A stretch of DNA of 46,449 nt from an uncultured bacterium (GCA_949292105.1 CASEYK010000018.1:69134-115582), one strand, 5' to 3'. Shown: positions 26,986 through 36,862, numbered from the stretch's first letter. Translations and numbers: made by a program. The notes: generated from the sequence alone by a model not told the origin.

Positions 26986-27396
26986 TCAATAGTAAACAGT
27001 GCTAACCATGAACATATCGCATGTGCGATCGATGATACCTCTTTCACTTTTGTGAAAGATAAGAAAGAAAAGATCGATGATAGGAAAGATGAGAAGCGAT
27101 TCAAAGAAAGCGCGCAAAAAACAGCGATTAAACAGCAAATGCTTTTCATTAACCATGACATATCGCCCACCAAAAAGGAGGGAAAAGAATGTAAAACCAT
27201 TGGTAATATAGACGATCAACATAATATATATGAAATAAACAAATCCACCCGTGAATAAACTTAAGAAGATATAGGCGTGTGCGTTGAGAAGATGATTTAA
27301 AGGAATGAAACAAAGAATGCTAAATCCGATGCCCGCGCAGAGCAAGTAATCAAGCAAGAAGATAAAGAAGCGCTTAATAACACTGAGAGTATTCAT
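26986..27396 (-). CDS. RDD family membrane protein
   Basis: A 136-aa membrane protein. The N-terminus VIKRFFIFLLDYLL matches the first RDD motif (Arg and Asp in the first helix). Further hydrophobic segments lie at about 40-65 and 95-113, and the C-terminus RGIIDRTCDMFMV resembles the closing LHDRLAGT-like element of the family. RDD proteins have no common established function; some are linked to ion transport. It overlaps the hemW stop by 4 bp (ATGA), so the two are cotranscribed; the hrcA promoter lies just downstream. Confidence 0.7.
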   Translation of the reverse strand: MNTLSVIKRFFIFLLDYLLCAGIGFSILCFIPLNHLLNAHAYIFLSLFTGGFVYFIYIMLIVYITNGFTFFSLLFGGRYVMVNEKHLLFNRCFLRAFFESLLIFPIIDLFFLIFHKSERGIIDRTCDMFMVSTVYY

Positions 27397-28532
27397 TTTC
27401 TTTCATCCAGTATTGTTAATATAACATAATCAAGCGCCATTAGTCCCCTAAAAGTTGGATAGATGCGCCGATTTTGATTTGTGAGAAAACCACCATCAAC
27501 TAAATTCTTGATTTGTTCAGCATATTTTTGTGCAAACGAATGATGAAATTTAGTAGCAAACGCCTTATCATCAATGCCCTCTATGGTTCTGAGTCTCAAC
27601 ATTATTTCATATTCTTCATCATCTTTAGGAGTGATTTGTTCTTCTTCTACCCTTCTTATACCGCTGAAATAATCGGTTAAACTAGAAGTATTTTTATATC
27701 TTATTCCTCCAAGATAGCCAGAGGCGCTAACACCGCATCCGTAGTACTGTTCATTGTGCCAATAAGTCAAATTATGTTTTGAAAAAAAGCCATTCAATCC
27801 CCAGTTTGACACTTCATAATGAATGTATCCTTGGCTCGTTAAGAGATGATCGACAAAAGAATATTGATTGTACGAAGTATCATCATCTACTTCTTGAATT
27901 TTTTGATTGTAAAAAACAGTATGTGGCATTATTTTCAAACTGTAACACGAGAAATGAGTCGGATGAAGTTCGAGTAATCTTTGCACATCTAGTTTTAGTT
28001 TATCTTTGTCGATGAGTGGTAATCCAAGAATTAAATCAACATTTATGTTGATAATATTAGCTTTTCTCAAGTATTCAAACGCTTTTTTAACCATCGTATA
28101 GTTATGCTGGCGATTTATAAAGCGCAAAGCATCTTCATCAGTTGATTGAACGCCGATTGAAACGCGGTTAATGCCGAAGCGTTTAAAAAGAAGAGCTTTT
28201 TCTAAATCGAGCGATTCAGGGTTAATTTCAATGGTATATTCTTCAACCTTTCTAGCATATGGTTCAACCATAGTTAAAAGCATCTCTAATTGTTCATACG
28301 AAAGTGATGAAGGGGTTCCACCACCGATATATATTGTTTTCAAATCTTTCATTCGATAACTTTTCAGTTCTTTTTCGAGTTCTTGCAAGTAAGAAAAAGC
28401 CCATTCTTGACGGTAGCATACTTTGATGAAATCGCAGTAATGACAAATATGGTTGCAGAATGGGATATGGATGTACAAAGATTGTGGAAGCCTATTCGGA
28501 TTTTTTTGATTTATCTTTTTGTTCCTGTTCAT
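27393..28532 (-). CDS. hemW: Radical SAM heme chaperone HemW-like protein
   Basis: HemW-family radical SAM protein, formerly annotated as oxygen-independent coproporphyrinogen oxidase; characterised members bind and transfer heme. The 4Fe-4S motif is C26NHIC30HYC33 followed by DF, which is the HemW form CxxxCxxC. The SAM-binding motifs are IYIGGGTPS, EINPESL, NRVSIGVQS and DLILGLP. I choose ATG 28532 (379 aa), with an ATG 6 nt upstream as an alternative; both lie inside the preceding gene and neither has a clear ribosome site. In Bacillus hemW lies next to lepA, also just upstream of hrcA-grpE-dnaK-dnaJ; here lepA is two genes upstream. Confidence 0.92.
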   Translation of the reverse strand: MNRNKKINQKNPNRLPQSLYIHIPFCNHICHYCDFIKVCYRQEWAFSYLQELEKELKSYRMKDLKTIYIGGGTPSSLSYEQLEMLLTMVEPYARKVEEYTIEINPESLDLEKALLFKRFGINRVSIGVQSTDEDALRFINRQHNYTMVKKAFEYLRKANIININVDLILGLPLIDKDKLKLDVQRLLELHPTHFSCYSLKIMPHTVFYNQKIQEVDDDTSYNQYSFVDHLLTSQGYIHYEVSNWGLNGFFSKHNLTYWHNEQYYGCGVSASGYLGGIRYKNTSSLTDYFSGIRRVEEEQITPKDDEEYEIMLRLRTIEGIDDKAFATKFHHSFAQKYAEQIKNLVDGGFLTNQNRRIYPTFRGLMALDYVILTILDERK

Positions 28533-28776
28533 CTTCATCGTAATTTTCAATTTCTTTAGCGATTTTTTCGTCTTCAACCGGCATCAAAACGCGTTTTAAT
28601 TCTTGATCGACAACTTCATCTTCTGTCGGTTTATCATCTTTTTTGTCCTTGAGTCGTAGTGACAAAAAACGATGGATAATATATGAAATTATGGCGATAA
28701 CGCCAGCGATGCCAACAATAATCAGTAAAATGTATACAGGCGAGATAGATAAGATAGCGTAGTGTTGTAACAGCAT
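28492..28776 (-). CDS. Small membrane-anchored protein with charged tail
   Basis: A 94-aa protein with one hydrophobic helix (about residues 12-36), then a basic stretch and a long tail very rich in Lys, Glu and Asp, probably disordered and cytoplasmic. I recognise no family. An AGGG lies 6 nt before the ATG, 8 bp after the stop of the Fic-like gene, so it belongs to the same transcript. Its 3' end contains the hemW start codon. The clear ribosome site and tight packing suggest a real gene; function unknown. Confidence 0.6.
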   Translation of the reverse strand: MLLQHYAILSISPVYILLIIVGIAGVIAIISYIIHRFLSLRLKDKKDDKPTEDEVVDQELKRVLMPVEDEKIAKEIENYDEDEQEQKDKSKKSE

Positions 28777-28784
28777 ATTAAGCC

Positions 28785-30203
28785 CTACTTTCTAGGAATT
28801 GGTGTATAAACGCTTTTGTTTTTCACCATTTCTTTTCTATAATAACCCAATTCTGTCAGCCTTTCCATTGTTTTACGAGCAGTTTCATAAGCGGAAGAAA
28901 GGAATTTTTTGCACTGTGAAATGGTATATTTCTTGCCTAAAGTGCAATGTCTTGCATAAAAAGCGGCTTCTCCTCGACGCATAGATGGATCAAGCTCGAG
29001 TAAATGTTCTTCGAGGCGGCTCGCTTCTTTTTCATCGAGAGCGGGTGGAATATAAGAAACAGCAATTTGTTCTTTGGATGGAGTATAGGCTACTCTTTCC
29101 TCACTAACCGCTACAGGCGACTCTTTGTGCATAACTTCTGGCTGACTTGTTGCTGGAGTGGGTTCCACTTTCGCCGTCTCCACTGGCTGAACATTAACTT
29201 TTTTCTCATCGGCTCGATAAAAATCAGATTTAATGCCATCGGTTTTAAATGAAGCAATAGAATCGAGGAGGTCTTCTTCCATTCTTGTCACATAGGGCAG
29301 AATGAAATTGACAAAATAAGTAATATCATCAGTCTTTTGGACTTCTTGTTTCATTTTGGTAATTGCCTCTTCGTTGATATTGAGGAGACTCTCGAAGTTT
29401 AGTAAAACAGCGGTTGATGACAAACTATATCCTCCGACGATGCTTTTCATAAGTAAAGTTGCAATCTCAGAATTGTATTTTGGGAAAGGTTTGACATAGT
29501 CAATATAATAAAATGTGATAATAGCCTTCACCATTGTTGAAAGAGGTGAATCGTGTAAAAAAGTAAAGAGATTGTCCATCATCGATTCAATGATATTTGT
29601 TGGAGCTGCGCTGTAAATGCGATCAATCAAAACCTTGTTTTCAGGATTTTTGTCCTCTTGAGTTCGATAAAAACTCACTAGTTCAGGGGTAGCGGTGATA
29701 TGTGAATAGATTTCAGCTAAATAATCGATATCAACATTTTCAATTTTGGATGTTTCGATGAATCGAAGAGCATCAACATAATTTGCGAGAGGAGCAAAAG
29801 AGGGGGAAACATTTACTTCCCGATTGATGATAGACCTAAGATATTCATCAGTTACATCGAGATTATATGTCATCGCCACTTCTTTTAAACATTTGATTAA
29901 ACACATATTGCGAAAAGTGCGATAATCACCATTTGCTTCATTGACGCTCATCACTTCTTTCATAACACGCATTAAATTCATTTCGACGTTTTCAATTTTT
30001 GATGAAATAGAAGAGCAATAGCAAAATTTAAAAGGAGTATTATCAATTCCTCTAATCGAGAGATAACGATTGAAATTGCTACGATAGGAAAGAATATTCG
30101 ACCAAATAGTATCGATCAAACTCATCCTCAATTCTTTTGCGACTTCACTTTTTGTCGCATATGTTTCTTCTGTAAATCTTATTGCTAAATCATTATTTGC
30201 CAT
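28785..30203 (-). CDS. Fic-fold protein with degenerate active site and C-terminal winged helix
   Basis: A 472-aa protein with the Fic layout. An inhibitory-helix-like SSKIEN fits SxxxE(G/N) at 67-72. The RxY-type segment SFYRTQE is near 177-183. The flap region AAPTNIIESMMDNLFTFL is near 199-216. The helix that should carry HPFxxGNGR reads KPFPKYNSE at 238-246: His is replaced by Lys, and the Gly, Gly and Arg of GNGR are lost. A Pro/Val/Glu-rich linker (about 325-385) is followed by a winged helix ending YETARKTMERLTELGYY. AMPylation by the usual mechanism is therefore unlikely. GAGG and a good promoter precede it. A scaffold or DNA-binding role is possible. Confidence 0.75.
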   Translation of the reverse strand: MANNDLAIRFTEETYATKSEVAKELRMSLIDTIWSNILSYRSNFNRYLSIRGIDNTPFKFCYCSSISSKIENVEMNLMRVMKEVMSVNEANGDYRTFRNMCLIKCLKEVAMTYNLDVTDEYLRSIINREVNVSPSFAPLANYVDALRFIETSKIENVDIDYLAEIYSHITATPELVSFYRTQEDKNPENKVLIDRIYSAAPTNIIESMMDNLFTFLHDSPLSTMVKAIITFYYIDYVKPFPKYNSEIATLLMKSIVGGYSLSSTAVLLNFESLLNINEEAITKMKQEVQKTDDITYFVNFILPYVTRMEEDLLDSIASFKTDGIKSDFYRADEKKVNVQPVETAKVEPTPATSQPEVMHKESPVAVSEERVAYTPSKEQIAVSYIPPALDEKEASRLEEHLLELDPSMRRGEAAFYARHCTLGKKYTISQCKKFLSSAYETARKTMERLTELGYYRKEMVKNKSVYTPIPRK

Positions 30204-30221
30204 ACTTAAAACCTCATTACC

Positions 30222-30250
30222 ATTATATTCATTAATGAATAGGATTACAA
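30222..30250 (-). promoter_or_regulatory. Promoter of the Fic-like gene
   Basis: On the minus strand TTGTAA (30245-30250), a 17-bp spacer and a perfect TATAAT (30222-30227). The leader of about 12 nt contains GAGG before the ATG at 30203. It would also serve the small membrane protein, hemW and the RDD gene. Confidence 0.7.
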
Positions 30251-30289
30251 TATATTAACTATAAATCTACTAAAAAACTACTTTTAAGG

Positions 30290-32107
30290 TCAATTGTCTT
30301 CGTCTTCATCGATAGATAAAATTGACATAAAGGCTTCTTGTGGAACATCAACAGAGCCAATTTTTTTCATTCTTTTTTTGCCTTCTTTTTGTTTTTCAAG
30401 CAATTTCTTTTTGCGCGTTATATCTCCACCATAACATTTGGCTAAAACATCTTTCCGAACGGCTTTAACATCTACTCTTGCAATAATCTTTCCGCCAATC
30501 GCTGCTTGAATAGGGACTTCAAATTGCTGACGTGGTATGACAGTTTTAATCTTGCGGATAATGCCTAATCCTCTTTGATAGGCGCTAGGGCGATAAACAA
30601 TTGAAGAAAGAGCATCAACAACTTGATTGTTAAGAAGTATATCTAATTTGGCTAAATCTCCTTTTTTATAGGAAGAATATTCATAGTCAAAAGAAGCATA
30701 ACCTTTTGTGAAACTTTTCAATTTATCGAAGAAATTGTAAACAATTTCTGATAGAGGCAGTTCATAAGTGATGATCATGCGCGTATCATCAAAATATTCC
30801 ATATCCAAGTATATTCCTCGTCGGTCTTGGCAGAGTTCCATAATCGCTCCAACATATTCTTTAGGAGCCATGATTGAAGCTTTAACATATGGCTCTTCGA
30901 TATGGTTGATACGGCTTAAATCTGGAAGTTTTGATGGATTATCTAATTGAATCATTTCACCATTTGTCATAAAAACATGATAAATAACGCTAGGGGCAGT
31001 CAAAATCAAATCGAGGTGGTATTCCCTCTCAAGCCTTTCTTGGACAATATCCATGTGCAAAAGCCCTAAAAATCCACAACGAAAACCAAATCCGAGAGCT
31101 TGAGATGATTCAGCGACAAATTGGAGTGATGCATCGTTTAATGATAATTTCTCTAATGCATCTTTTAAATCTTCATACTGTTTACTATCAACAGGATATA
31201 ATCCACAAAAAACCATTGGGTTCATCGCTTTGTAGCCTGGAAGAGGATTCATAGCAGGATTGTCAACCAAAGTGATAGTTTCACCTGGTCGGACATCTTT
31301 GATGTCTTTAATTTGAGCACAGAGGTAACCAACTTGTCCGCATGACAATTGTTTAGTTTTAATTTCTTTTGGAGTTCTAATTCCTACTTCAGTGACTTGA
31401 TATGTTTTATTAGCGCGCATAAATAAGATTTGATCGCCAACTTTTACAGCCCCATCTTTGATTCGAATGAGAACGACCGCTCCGCGATAAGGATCGTAAT
31501 AACTATCGAAAACTAAAGCTTTTAACGGTGCATCATCGCTACCGTCAGGAGCGGGGATGTCGCGGATAATCGATTCAAGCAGTTCGTGGACATGAACACC
31601 AGTTTTAGCCGATACTTCTAACGCATTTGTACAATCAATGCCAACTCTTTCTTCGATTTCTTTTTTGACAACATCGGGTCGAGCAGATGGCAGATCAACT
31701 TTGTTAATGACTGGAATAATAAATAAATCATTATCTACAGCTAAATAAACATTGGCAAGTGTTTGGGCTTCTACCCCTTGCGTAGCGTCAACGACCAAAA
31801 TAGCGCCTTCGCAAGCCGCTAAAGAACGAGATACTTCGTATGTAAAGTCGACATGCCCAGGAGTGTCGATAAGGTTAAAAATATATTCTTCTCCACTATC
31901 TGATTTATAAGAAAGCGTGACTGCATTGAGTTTAATAGTAATTCCTCTTTCTCTTTCTAAATCCATTGAATCGAGAATTTGGTCTTTCATATCGCGCTCA
32001 CTAATTGCCCCAGTCGATTCTAAGATTCGGTCAGCTAAAGTACTCTTACCGTGATCGATATGAGCGATAATCGAAAAATTGCGAATTTTATCTTTCGTGA
32101 AATTCAT
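30290..32107 (-). CDS. lepA: Elongation factor 4 (LepA)
   Basis: Translational GTPase that acts on ribosomes during elongation or initiation. The G domain has AHIDHGKST (G1), the RGITIK switch I, DTPGHVDF (G3) and NKVD (G4). The LepA-specific C-terminal domain begins around residue 480 and contains [20 protein letters not shown]. Length 605 aa is standard. No ribosome-binding site is seen; TGATATAAT lies 7 nt before the ATG, overlapping the stop codon of the upstream helicase gene, so a leaderless transcript is predicted. Confidence 0.97.
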   Translation of the reverse strand: MNFTKDKIRNFSIIAHIDHGKSTLADRILESTGAISERDMKDQILDSMDLERERGITIKLNAVTLSYKSDSGEEYIFNLIDTPGHVDFTYEVSRSLAACEGAILVVDATQGVEAQTLANVYLAVDNDLFIIPVINKVDLPSARPDVVKKEIEERVGIDCTNALEVSAKTGVHVHELLESIIRDIPAPDGSDDAPLKALVFDSYYDPYRGAVVLIRIKDGAVKVGDQILFMRANKTYQVTEVGIRTPKEIKTKQLSCGQVGYLCAQIKDIKDVRPGETITLVDNPAMNPLPGYKAMNPMVFCGLYPVDSKQYEDLKDALEKLSLNDASLQFVAESSQALGFGFRCGFLGLLHMDIVQERLEREYHLDLILTAPSVIYHVFMTNGEMIQLDNPSKLPDLSRINHIEEPYVKASIMAPKEYVGAIMELCQDRRGIYLDMEYFDDTRMIITYELPLSEIVYNFFDKLKSFTKGYASFDYEYSSYKKGDLAKLDILLNNQVVDALSSIVYRPSAYQRGLGIIRKIKTVIPRQQFEVPIQAAIGGKIIARVDVKAVRKDVLAKCYGGDITRKKKLLEKQKEGKKRMKKIGSVDVPQEAFMSILSIDEDEDN

Positions 32108-32114
32108 AGAAAAG

Positions 32115-32123
32115 ATTATATCA
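32115..32123 (-). promoter_or_regulatory. Extended -10 promoter directly abutting lepA
   Basis: TGA and a perfect TATAAT on the minus strand, with seven bases (CTTTTCT) before the lepA ATG at 32107. The element overlaps the last codons and the TAA stop of the helicase gene. Confidence 0.65.
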
Positions 32124-34473
32124 TATTCTTCTTTTTGGAAAAGAAGTAGCTAGTGATTTTTTTAACTTCAATCGGAGAATGGACATAGGTAGATAACGGC
32201 CAATGTTCTTTTAGGAATCGGCGATACTGATACTCGTTATATCTTTCATCGATGAATAAACAAGTGCCGACATCGCTTTCGCTGCGAATAACTCGACCGA
32301 CAGCCTGCATTACTTTGTTCAAACCAGGATAAAGGTAAGAATACAAATAGCCGTTTAGACCTTTTTCGATATAATGTTTTTTCAGTTCGTCGTTTAAAAA
32401 ATTAATTTTAGCTAAACCGACGCCGATAATGACAACGCCGATTAGCCGGTCATCGATTAAATCGATGCCTTCTGAAAAAATACTTCCGATGACCAATAAT
32501 CCAAGTGTCGTTTTAGTTGGATTAGTAGTAAAGTTGAGCAAAAAAGCCTCTTTTTCAATCTCGTCCATATCTTTATCTTGAACGAAAAGATCAATGCCCT
32601 CGATTGTCTGAAACAAAGGTGCTAGATGAGACAAGTATTCATAACTTGGACAATAAATAAAATAATTGCCTACTCGACCATCGGTGAACGCTTTGATATA
32701 CGACGCCACTTGGCCATAAGTCTCATGGCGGTTTTTATATTTAATCGATAAATCGGCTGCAACCAAAACGCGGAAATTATCTTTGCTAAACGGAGAAGGA
32801 AGTTGAAGAAATTCTAATTCGCCCAGCTCACCAACTAGAGCATTTAAATAATAATCTTTTGGACTTAGCGTCGCTGAAAAAAACACATTAGCTCGATTCT
32901 TATCGATAATTGAACGGATGAAATTAGAAGCATCTTGGCAAAACAAATGGAGGGAGATAAAACCACCATTGTCTTTATGGACATAAAGAAGAAAATTTTC
33001 GTTTCGCAGTTCATAGATGCGCATGAAACGATTAATCGCTAAGTATAAATCTTTTGTTTTTGAAGTAATATCTTTTGCATTTTCTTTGCTGATCGTTTGA
33101 TATCCAGTCAAAAAATGATCAAATATATCGAGCCAGTCTTCTTTAAAATTTTGTAAAATGGTATATTCTTCTTCAGCAATTTCTTTGAAAGAAAGAAAAA
33201 GAGTTTCAACCTTTTTTAGCATATTTTTTAATTTGCGATTTTTAATTCGTCGCAAAGAATGTCGGCATTCACGAATTGCATCTTCTTCGATGGTCGCACT
33301 ATACATATCTTTTGAACGGTCCACCAAATTATGTGCTTCATCAATCAAAGCTAAATAATGTGATTGATCCTCATCAAAAAACCGGTGCATATAAGAGATT
33401 GGATCAAACATATAATTGTAATCACAAATAATAAGATCCATATATAGAGCCAAATCGAGCTGAAATTCAAAAGGACAAATTTCGAATTGATAAGCATAGT
33501 CGACAATCTTGCTGTAATCAAAACTGTTATCGCTTGATAGAGCGAGGCGTATCGCTCCTTGTATTTTTGAATAATAATCTTTCGCAAATGGACATTCATC
33601 TGGGTTGCATTCTTTATCTTTGCAAAAACAAATCTTTTCTTTGGCTGTAATAGTAATGTGATAAAGATCTAATCCAGTTTGTTGCATAATTTTAGCGGCG
33701 TTTTTAGCGCTCTCTTTTCCACTATTTTTTGCAGTTAAGTAAAAGATTTTACATAATTCATCATCGCGGCTCGCTTTAATGAACGGAAAAAGAGTCGAAA
33801 TTGTTTTACCGATACCTGTCGGCGCTTCACAAAACAGCGTAGTTCTTTTTACTGCTGTATCATAGACTTTTTGAATGAGTTCATTTTGACCGGCGCGAAA
33901 ATTCTTAAAGGGAAACTCTAAAGCATCGGTTGATAAAAGGCGCTTCTCAGTATGACGAAAGATGAGTTGATAGAAGGATAAATATTGATCTAACAGCGAG
34001 AAGACATATTGTTCCAATTCATCTTTTGTGTAAGAAAAATCTTTAATGAGTTTTTCTTTGCTCTTGTCTTGCTTGATATATGTTAATCGAACTCCGACTG
34101 ATGATAATTGTTTTTCTTTGCAAAGCATATATGCATAGCATATCGCTTGTCCTAAATGCCATTCTTTTTGGGCTTTGAAATAAACATCTAAATCAGCGAT
34201 GGTTGATTTTATCTCATCGATAATAAAATAATTGCCCATCGAAATGATGCCATCAGCTCTCCCATGAAGGGTAATATGAATTCCTTCATAGTAGATGTCG
34301 TCTTTTAAACTATATTCGCTTAGATAATCATTGCCTTGCTTTTTTTGATAGAAGGCGTGAATATTGGTTCCTTCTCTCATTGTTGTGCGATTAAAAATGC
34401 GATTGTCGATATCGCCTTTTCTCAATAAAAAATCTACAAGCTGATGAACAGATAATACGAGATGTTTATCCAT
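32116..34473 (-). CDS. PD-(D/E)XK nuclease fused to XPD/DinG-type Fe-S helicase
   Basis: A 785-aa fusion. Residues 1-180 are a RecB/Cas4-like nuclease: His39, Asp74 (GRADG), Glu87 and Lys89 (IIDEIKS), and the Q109xxxY113 motif. Residues 190-785 are an SF2 helicase of the XPD/DinG class: Walker A APTGIGKT at 217-224, an iron-sulfur region with cysteines near 282, 284, 289, 294 and 333, DEAH box [11 protein letters not shown] motif FFSATLS, and motif [14 protein letters not shown]. It is the firmicute-type nuclease-helicase, probably acting on branched or blocked DNA; its exact job is not settled. No clear Shine-Dalgarno is present; a TATATT lies 6 nt before the ATG. Confidence 0.88.
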   Translation of the reverse strand: MDKHLVLSVHQLVDFLLRKGDIDNRIFNRTTMREGTNIHAFYQKKQGNDYLSEYSLKDDIYYEGIHITLHGRADGIISMGNYFIIDEIKSTIADLDVYFKAQKEWHLGQAICYAYMLCKEKQLSSVGVRLTYIKQDKSKEKLIKDFSYTKDELEQYVFSLLDQYLSFYQLIFRHTEKRLLSTDALEFPFKNFRAGQNELIQKVYDTAVKRTTLFCEAPTGIGKTISTLFPFIKASRDDELCKIFYLTAKNSGKESAKNAAKIMQQTGLDLYHITITAKEKICFCKDKECNPDECPFAKDYYSKIQGAIRLALSSDNSFDYSKIVDYAYQFEICPFEFQLDLALYMDLIICDYNYMFDPISYMHRFFDEDQSHYLALIDEAHNLVDRSKDMYSATIEEDAIRECRHSLRRIKNRKLKNMLKKVETLFLSFKEIAEEEYTILQNFKEDWLDIFDHFLTGYQTISKENAKDITSKTKDLYLAINRFMRIYELRNENFLLYVHKDNGGFISLHLFCQDASNFIRSIIDKNRANVFFSATLSPKDYYLNALVGELGELEFLQLPSPFSKDNFRVLVAADLSIKYKNRHETYGQVASYIKAFTDGRVGNYFIYCPSYEYLSHLAPLFQTIEGIDLFVQDKDMDEIEKEAFLLNFTTNPTKTTLGLLVIGSIFSEGIDLIDDRLIGVVIIGVGLAKINFLNDELKKHYIEKGLNGYLYSYLYPGLNKVMQAVGRVIRSESDVGTCLFIDERYNEYQYRRFLKEHWPLSTYVHSPIEVKKITSYFFSKKKNMI

Positions 34474-34502
34474 GCCTATAATATAAAATAAATATCGGCT
34501 TA

Positions 34503-34523
34503 AATGAAATAGTAAATTTCATT
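34503..34523. repeat. Inverted repeat at the fmt stop codon
   Basis: Perfect 8-bp arms AATGAAAT and ATTTCATT with a 5-nt loop, overlapping the end of fmt. It could be a weak terminator or mRNA-stability hairpin on the minus strand, but no T-run follows. Confidence 0.35.
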
Positions 34524-35460
34524 ACTGAACAAAACGATGTAAAAGATGTGGATGGCCGTTGATAAAAGATTTATAATCCATTCTCTTTTTGCCTTCCAAT
34601 TGTAATAATTCAATAGAAATAGTTCCATCGCTCCCTTGAATTAAAAGACCATTTTTATCTGCTTGAATAATCATACCAATGGGGTAAAACACAGTGTAAT
34701 CAACAACTTTAGCCGCTAAAATTTTAAGTTTTCTGTCTTCAAACATAAGATATCCACCTGGCTCAAACGACAATCCTCTAATCCAGCCGACCAATTGGTT
34801 GACAGGCAAAGACAAATTAAGTTTTTCACTATCTTGTTTGATTAGATGACAATAAGTAGCTTCCTCATCATTTTGTTTGACGGGAGTAATTTTACCATTG
34901 CAATAGTCAAGAAGGTTTTCTAATAAGAGTTTATCGGCACTTTTTTGCATTTTGGAAAAAAGCGATGTTGCATTGTCAGTTTCTTCAATGCGAATTTCGT
35001 CAATTTTGATTATATCCCCTGTATCCATTTTTGCCGCCATCTTCATCAATGTCATACCGCTAAGAGTATCACCATTGATTAGAGCAGTCTGAACCGGCGA
35101 AGCACCCCTATATTTGGGCAAAATACTGCCGTGAAGATTTAAACATCCATATCGAGGAAGATCAAGCAGAGCTTGAGGCAAAATTTGTCCATAGGAAAAA
35201 GTAATTATGATATCCGGTTTTAATTCATTTAAAAAGGTAAAATCATCGCGTATTTTCACTGGTTGAAAAACAGGAATGGAATGAGATAATGCCACTGTTT
35301 TAACAGGTGTGTTTTCAATTTTACGATTTCTTCCTGTTTGCTTATCCGGTTGAGTAACAACACCAACGACATTAAAATGCGAATCAAGTAGCGTTGTCAG
35401 AGTTTGAGTGGCAATTTCAGGCGTCCCCATAAAAACGATGCGCAATTGTTCTTTTTCCAT
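34522..35460 (-). CDS. fmt: Methionyl-tRNA formyltransferase
   Basis: Formylates initiator methionyl-tRNA with 10-formyltetrahydrofolate. The 312-aa protein has VFMGTPEIA at its N-terminus, the catalytic block LNLHGSILPKYRGASP (Asn and His) and MDTGDI (Asp), and a C-terminal OB-like tRNA-binding domain. I start it at ATG 35460, 10 nt after GAGG; further upstream in-frame starts lack a ribosome site and the family N-terminus begins here. It lies upstream of the helicase gene and divergent from rpsT. Confidence 0.96.
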   Translation of the reverse strand: MEKEQLRIVFMGTPEIATQTLTTLLDSHFNVVGVVTQPDKQTGRNRKIENTPVKTVALSHSIPVFQPVKIRDDFTFLNELKPDIIITFSYGQILPQALLDLPRYGCLNLHGSILPKYRGASPVQTALINGDTLSGMTLMKMAAKMDTGDIIKIDEIRIEETDNATSLFSKMQKSADKLLLENLLDYCNGKITPVKQNDEEATYCHLIKQDSEKLNLSLPVNQLVGWIRGLSFEPGGYLMFEDRKLKILAAKVVDYTVFYPIGMIIQADKNGLLIQGSDGTISIELLQLEGKKRMDYKSFINGHPHLLHRFVQ

Positions 35461-35560
35461 TTTCCATTTACCTCTTTCTAACCGATTATAAAATAGTTTT
35501 ATTTTATTTTCCATCAATATGACTTATTTTATCTTTACTGTCGCATTAACAATTTAATTG

Positions 35561-35589
35561 TTGCACTTCTATGCAAGTTTTGATAAAGT
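35561..35589 (+). promoter_or_regulatory. Promoter of rpsT
   Basis: TTGCAC (35561-35566), a 17-bp spacer ending in TGA, and TAAAGT (35584-35589). The TG one base upstream makes it an extended -10. The leader is short, about 20 nt, and contains AAGGGG. Confidence 0.6.
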
Positions 35590-35615
35590 AATCTTCGATA
35601 TCGAAAGGGGAAAAC

Positions 35616-35882
35616 ATGGCAAACATTAAATCTCAAATCAAAAGAAATAAAACCAACGAAAAAGCCCGTATTCGCAATGCTTCTATTAAATCATCTGTCC
35701 GCACCGCTTCTAAAAAAGTTAGAGAAGCTGTTGCAAAAGGCGATTTAGCAAGTGCAGAAGCGCTATTAAAAGAAGCTTTTAAGTTGATTGACAAATCCTA
35801 TACTGATGGCGTTCAGCCAAAAAATACTGTTGCTCGTCAAAAAGCCAGTTTGCAAAATTTAGTCAATAGTATTAAAAATTAA
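35616..35882 (+). CDS. rpsT: 30S ribosomal protein S20
   Basis: An 88-aa basic protein beginning MANIKSQIKRNKTNEKARIR, with the S20 features KSSVRTASKKVREA and PKNTVARQKASL. It binds 16S rRNA in the 30S body. AAGGGG precedes the ATG. It stands alone on the plus strand, convergent with holA, with which it shares a TTAA at the stop codons; rpsT next to holA is a widely conserved arrangement in Firmicutes. Confidence 0.97.
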   Translation: MANIKSQIKRNKTNEKARIRNASIKSSVRTASKKVREAVAKGDLASAEALLKEAFKLIDKSYTDGVQPKNTVARQKASLQNLVNSIKN

Positions 35883-36856
35883 TAAACCTTAAAGTTTATC
35901 AAAAATAACTCAAAAGCGTAGAAGCGGTCAACAAGACCGCTTTTTATATTCAAGTCGAGATTATATAATTCTTGCAAAGTCTTGTGAATTGTCGATTCAG
36001 ATAATGTATAAATGTTTTTCTTCATTATTTCAACGCGGATTTGATTAATGTTTAATTCTTCGCTAATAATTTTTGGGCTCAATCCGTTTTTAGATAGATA
36101 AGCAATCTCATCGAGTAGACGAAATTGATTAGCGAGCATAGAAATCAAAGTAACAGGTTCCACTCCCATCGTCCTTAAATCTCGATAAAGGGCAAGTGCT
36201 TGATTATTCTTTTTCATGAGCAAAAAATTAAAAATTTGAAAGGCATTTTCTTCAAGCGGGCGAGAAACGAGTAAACAAACATCTTCATAAGTGACATGGT
36301 TAGTATAAAGAGCGAGCTTAGCAGCGTTGTTTTGAAAACTGATTAAGTCACCGCTGATTCTTTTAATTAATTCTTTAATCGCATCTAGATCAATATCGGT
36401 TTTTAACTTTTCTCTGAAATACCTTTTGACATATAACTCAAATTCTTCTTTCGTCGGATCTTTGATTTCATAAACTTTTGTGTCCGGTTCAGCTAAGAGC
36501 TGTTTTCCTATCGTGCCATCTTTATCAAACGACGAACCTTCAAAAGAAAAAATAATTAAGGTATAACGATTTAAAGTTTTGATATATTTGCTAAGAGCTC
36601 GATAATCTTGCTCTGATTCGATTTTTTGTCTTGGCTTTGGTTTAATTAAAAAATAGGCATTATCGACAATAATAACTTTTTTATCGTAGCCTAGCGGTAA
36701 ATATGAGGCTTCTTTGAGAATATCTTGAATTGTTACATTGGTAGCATCAAAGCGAACAAAGTTAAAATCATCTAACAAGTCTAGATGTTCTTGCGCAATT
36801 TTTTTCTGCCTCGATTTTATTGATGCGAGCTGTTTGCCATAAACGATACAAAACAT
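35879..36856 (-). CDS. holA: DNA polymerase III delta subunit
   Basis: Clamp-loader subunit that opens the beta clamp. The 325-aa protein starts MFCIVYGKQLASIKSRQKK and has the family N-terminal domain with YLPLGYDKKVIIVDNAYFL and a C-terminal collar domain with LISMLANQFRLL. Two starts are possible: ATG 36856, with a perfect TATAAT 6 nt upstream and no ribosome site, or GTG 36892, also without one; the ATG fits the family N-terminus better. It lies downstream of comEA-comEC, the usual Firmicutes order, and is convergent with rpsT. Confidence 0.92.
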   Translation of the reverse strand: MFCIVYGKQLASIKSRQKKIAQEHLDLLDDFNFVRFDATNVTIQDILKEASYLPLGYDKKVIIVDNAYFLIKPKPRQKIESEQDYRALSKYIKTLNRYTLIIFSFEGSSFDKDGTIGKQLLAEPDTKVYEIKDPTKEEFELYVKRYFREKLKTDIDLDAIKELIKRISGDLISFQNNAAKLALYTNHVTYEDVCLLVSRPLEENAFQIFNFLLMKKNNQALALYRDLRTMGVEPVTLISMLANQFRLLDEIAYLSKNGLSPKIISEELNINQIRVEIMKKNIYTLSESTIHKTLQELYNLDLNIKSGLVDRFYAFELFLINFKVY

Positions 36857-36862
36857 ATTTTT

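Noticed and set aside
28785-30203. Calling the Fic-like gene a functional AMP-transferase
   Set aside because: The HPFxxGNGR motif is not present; only NxxE-like remnants remain, so catalysis by the known mechanism is not supported.
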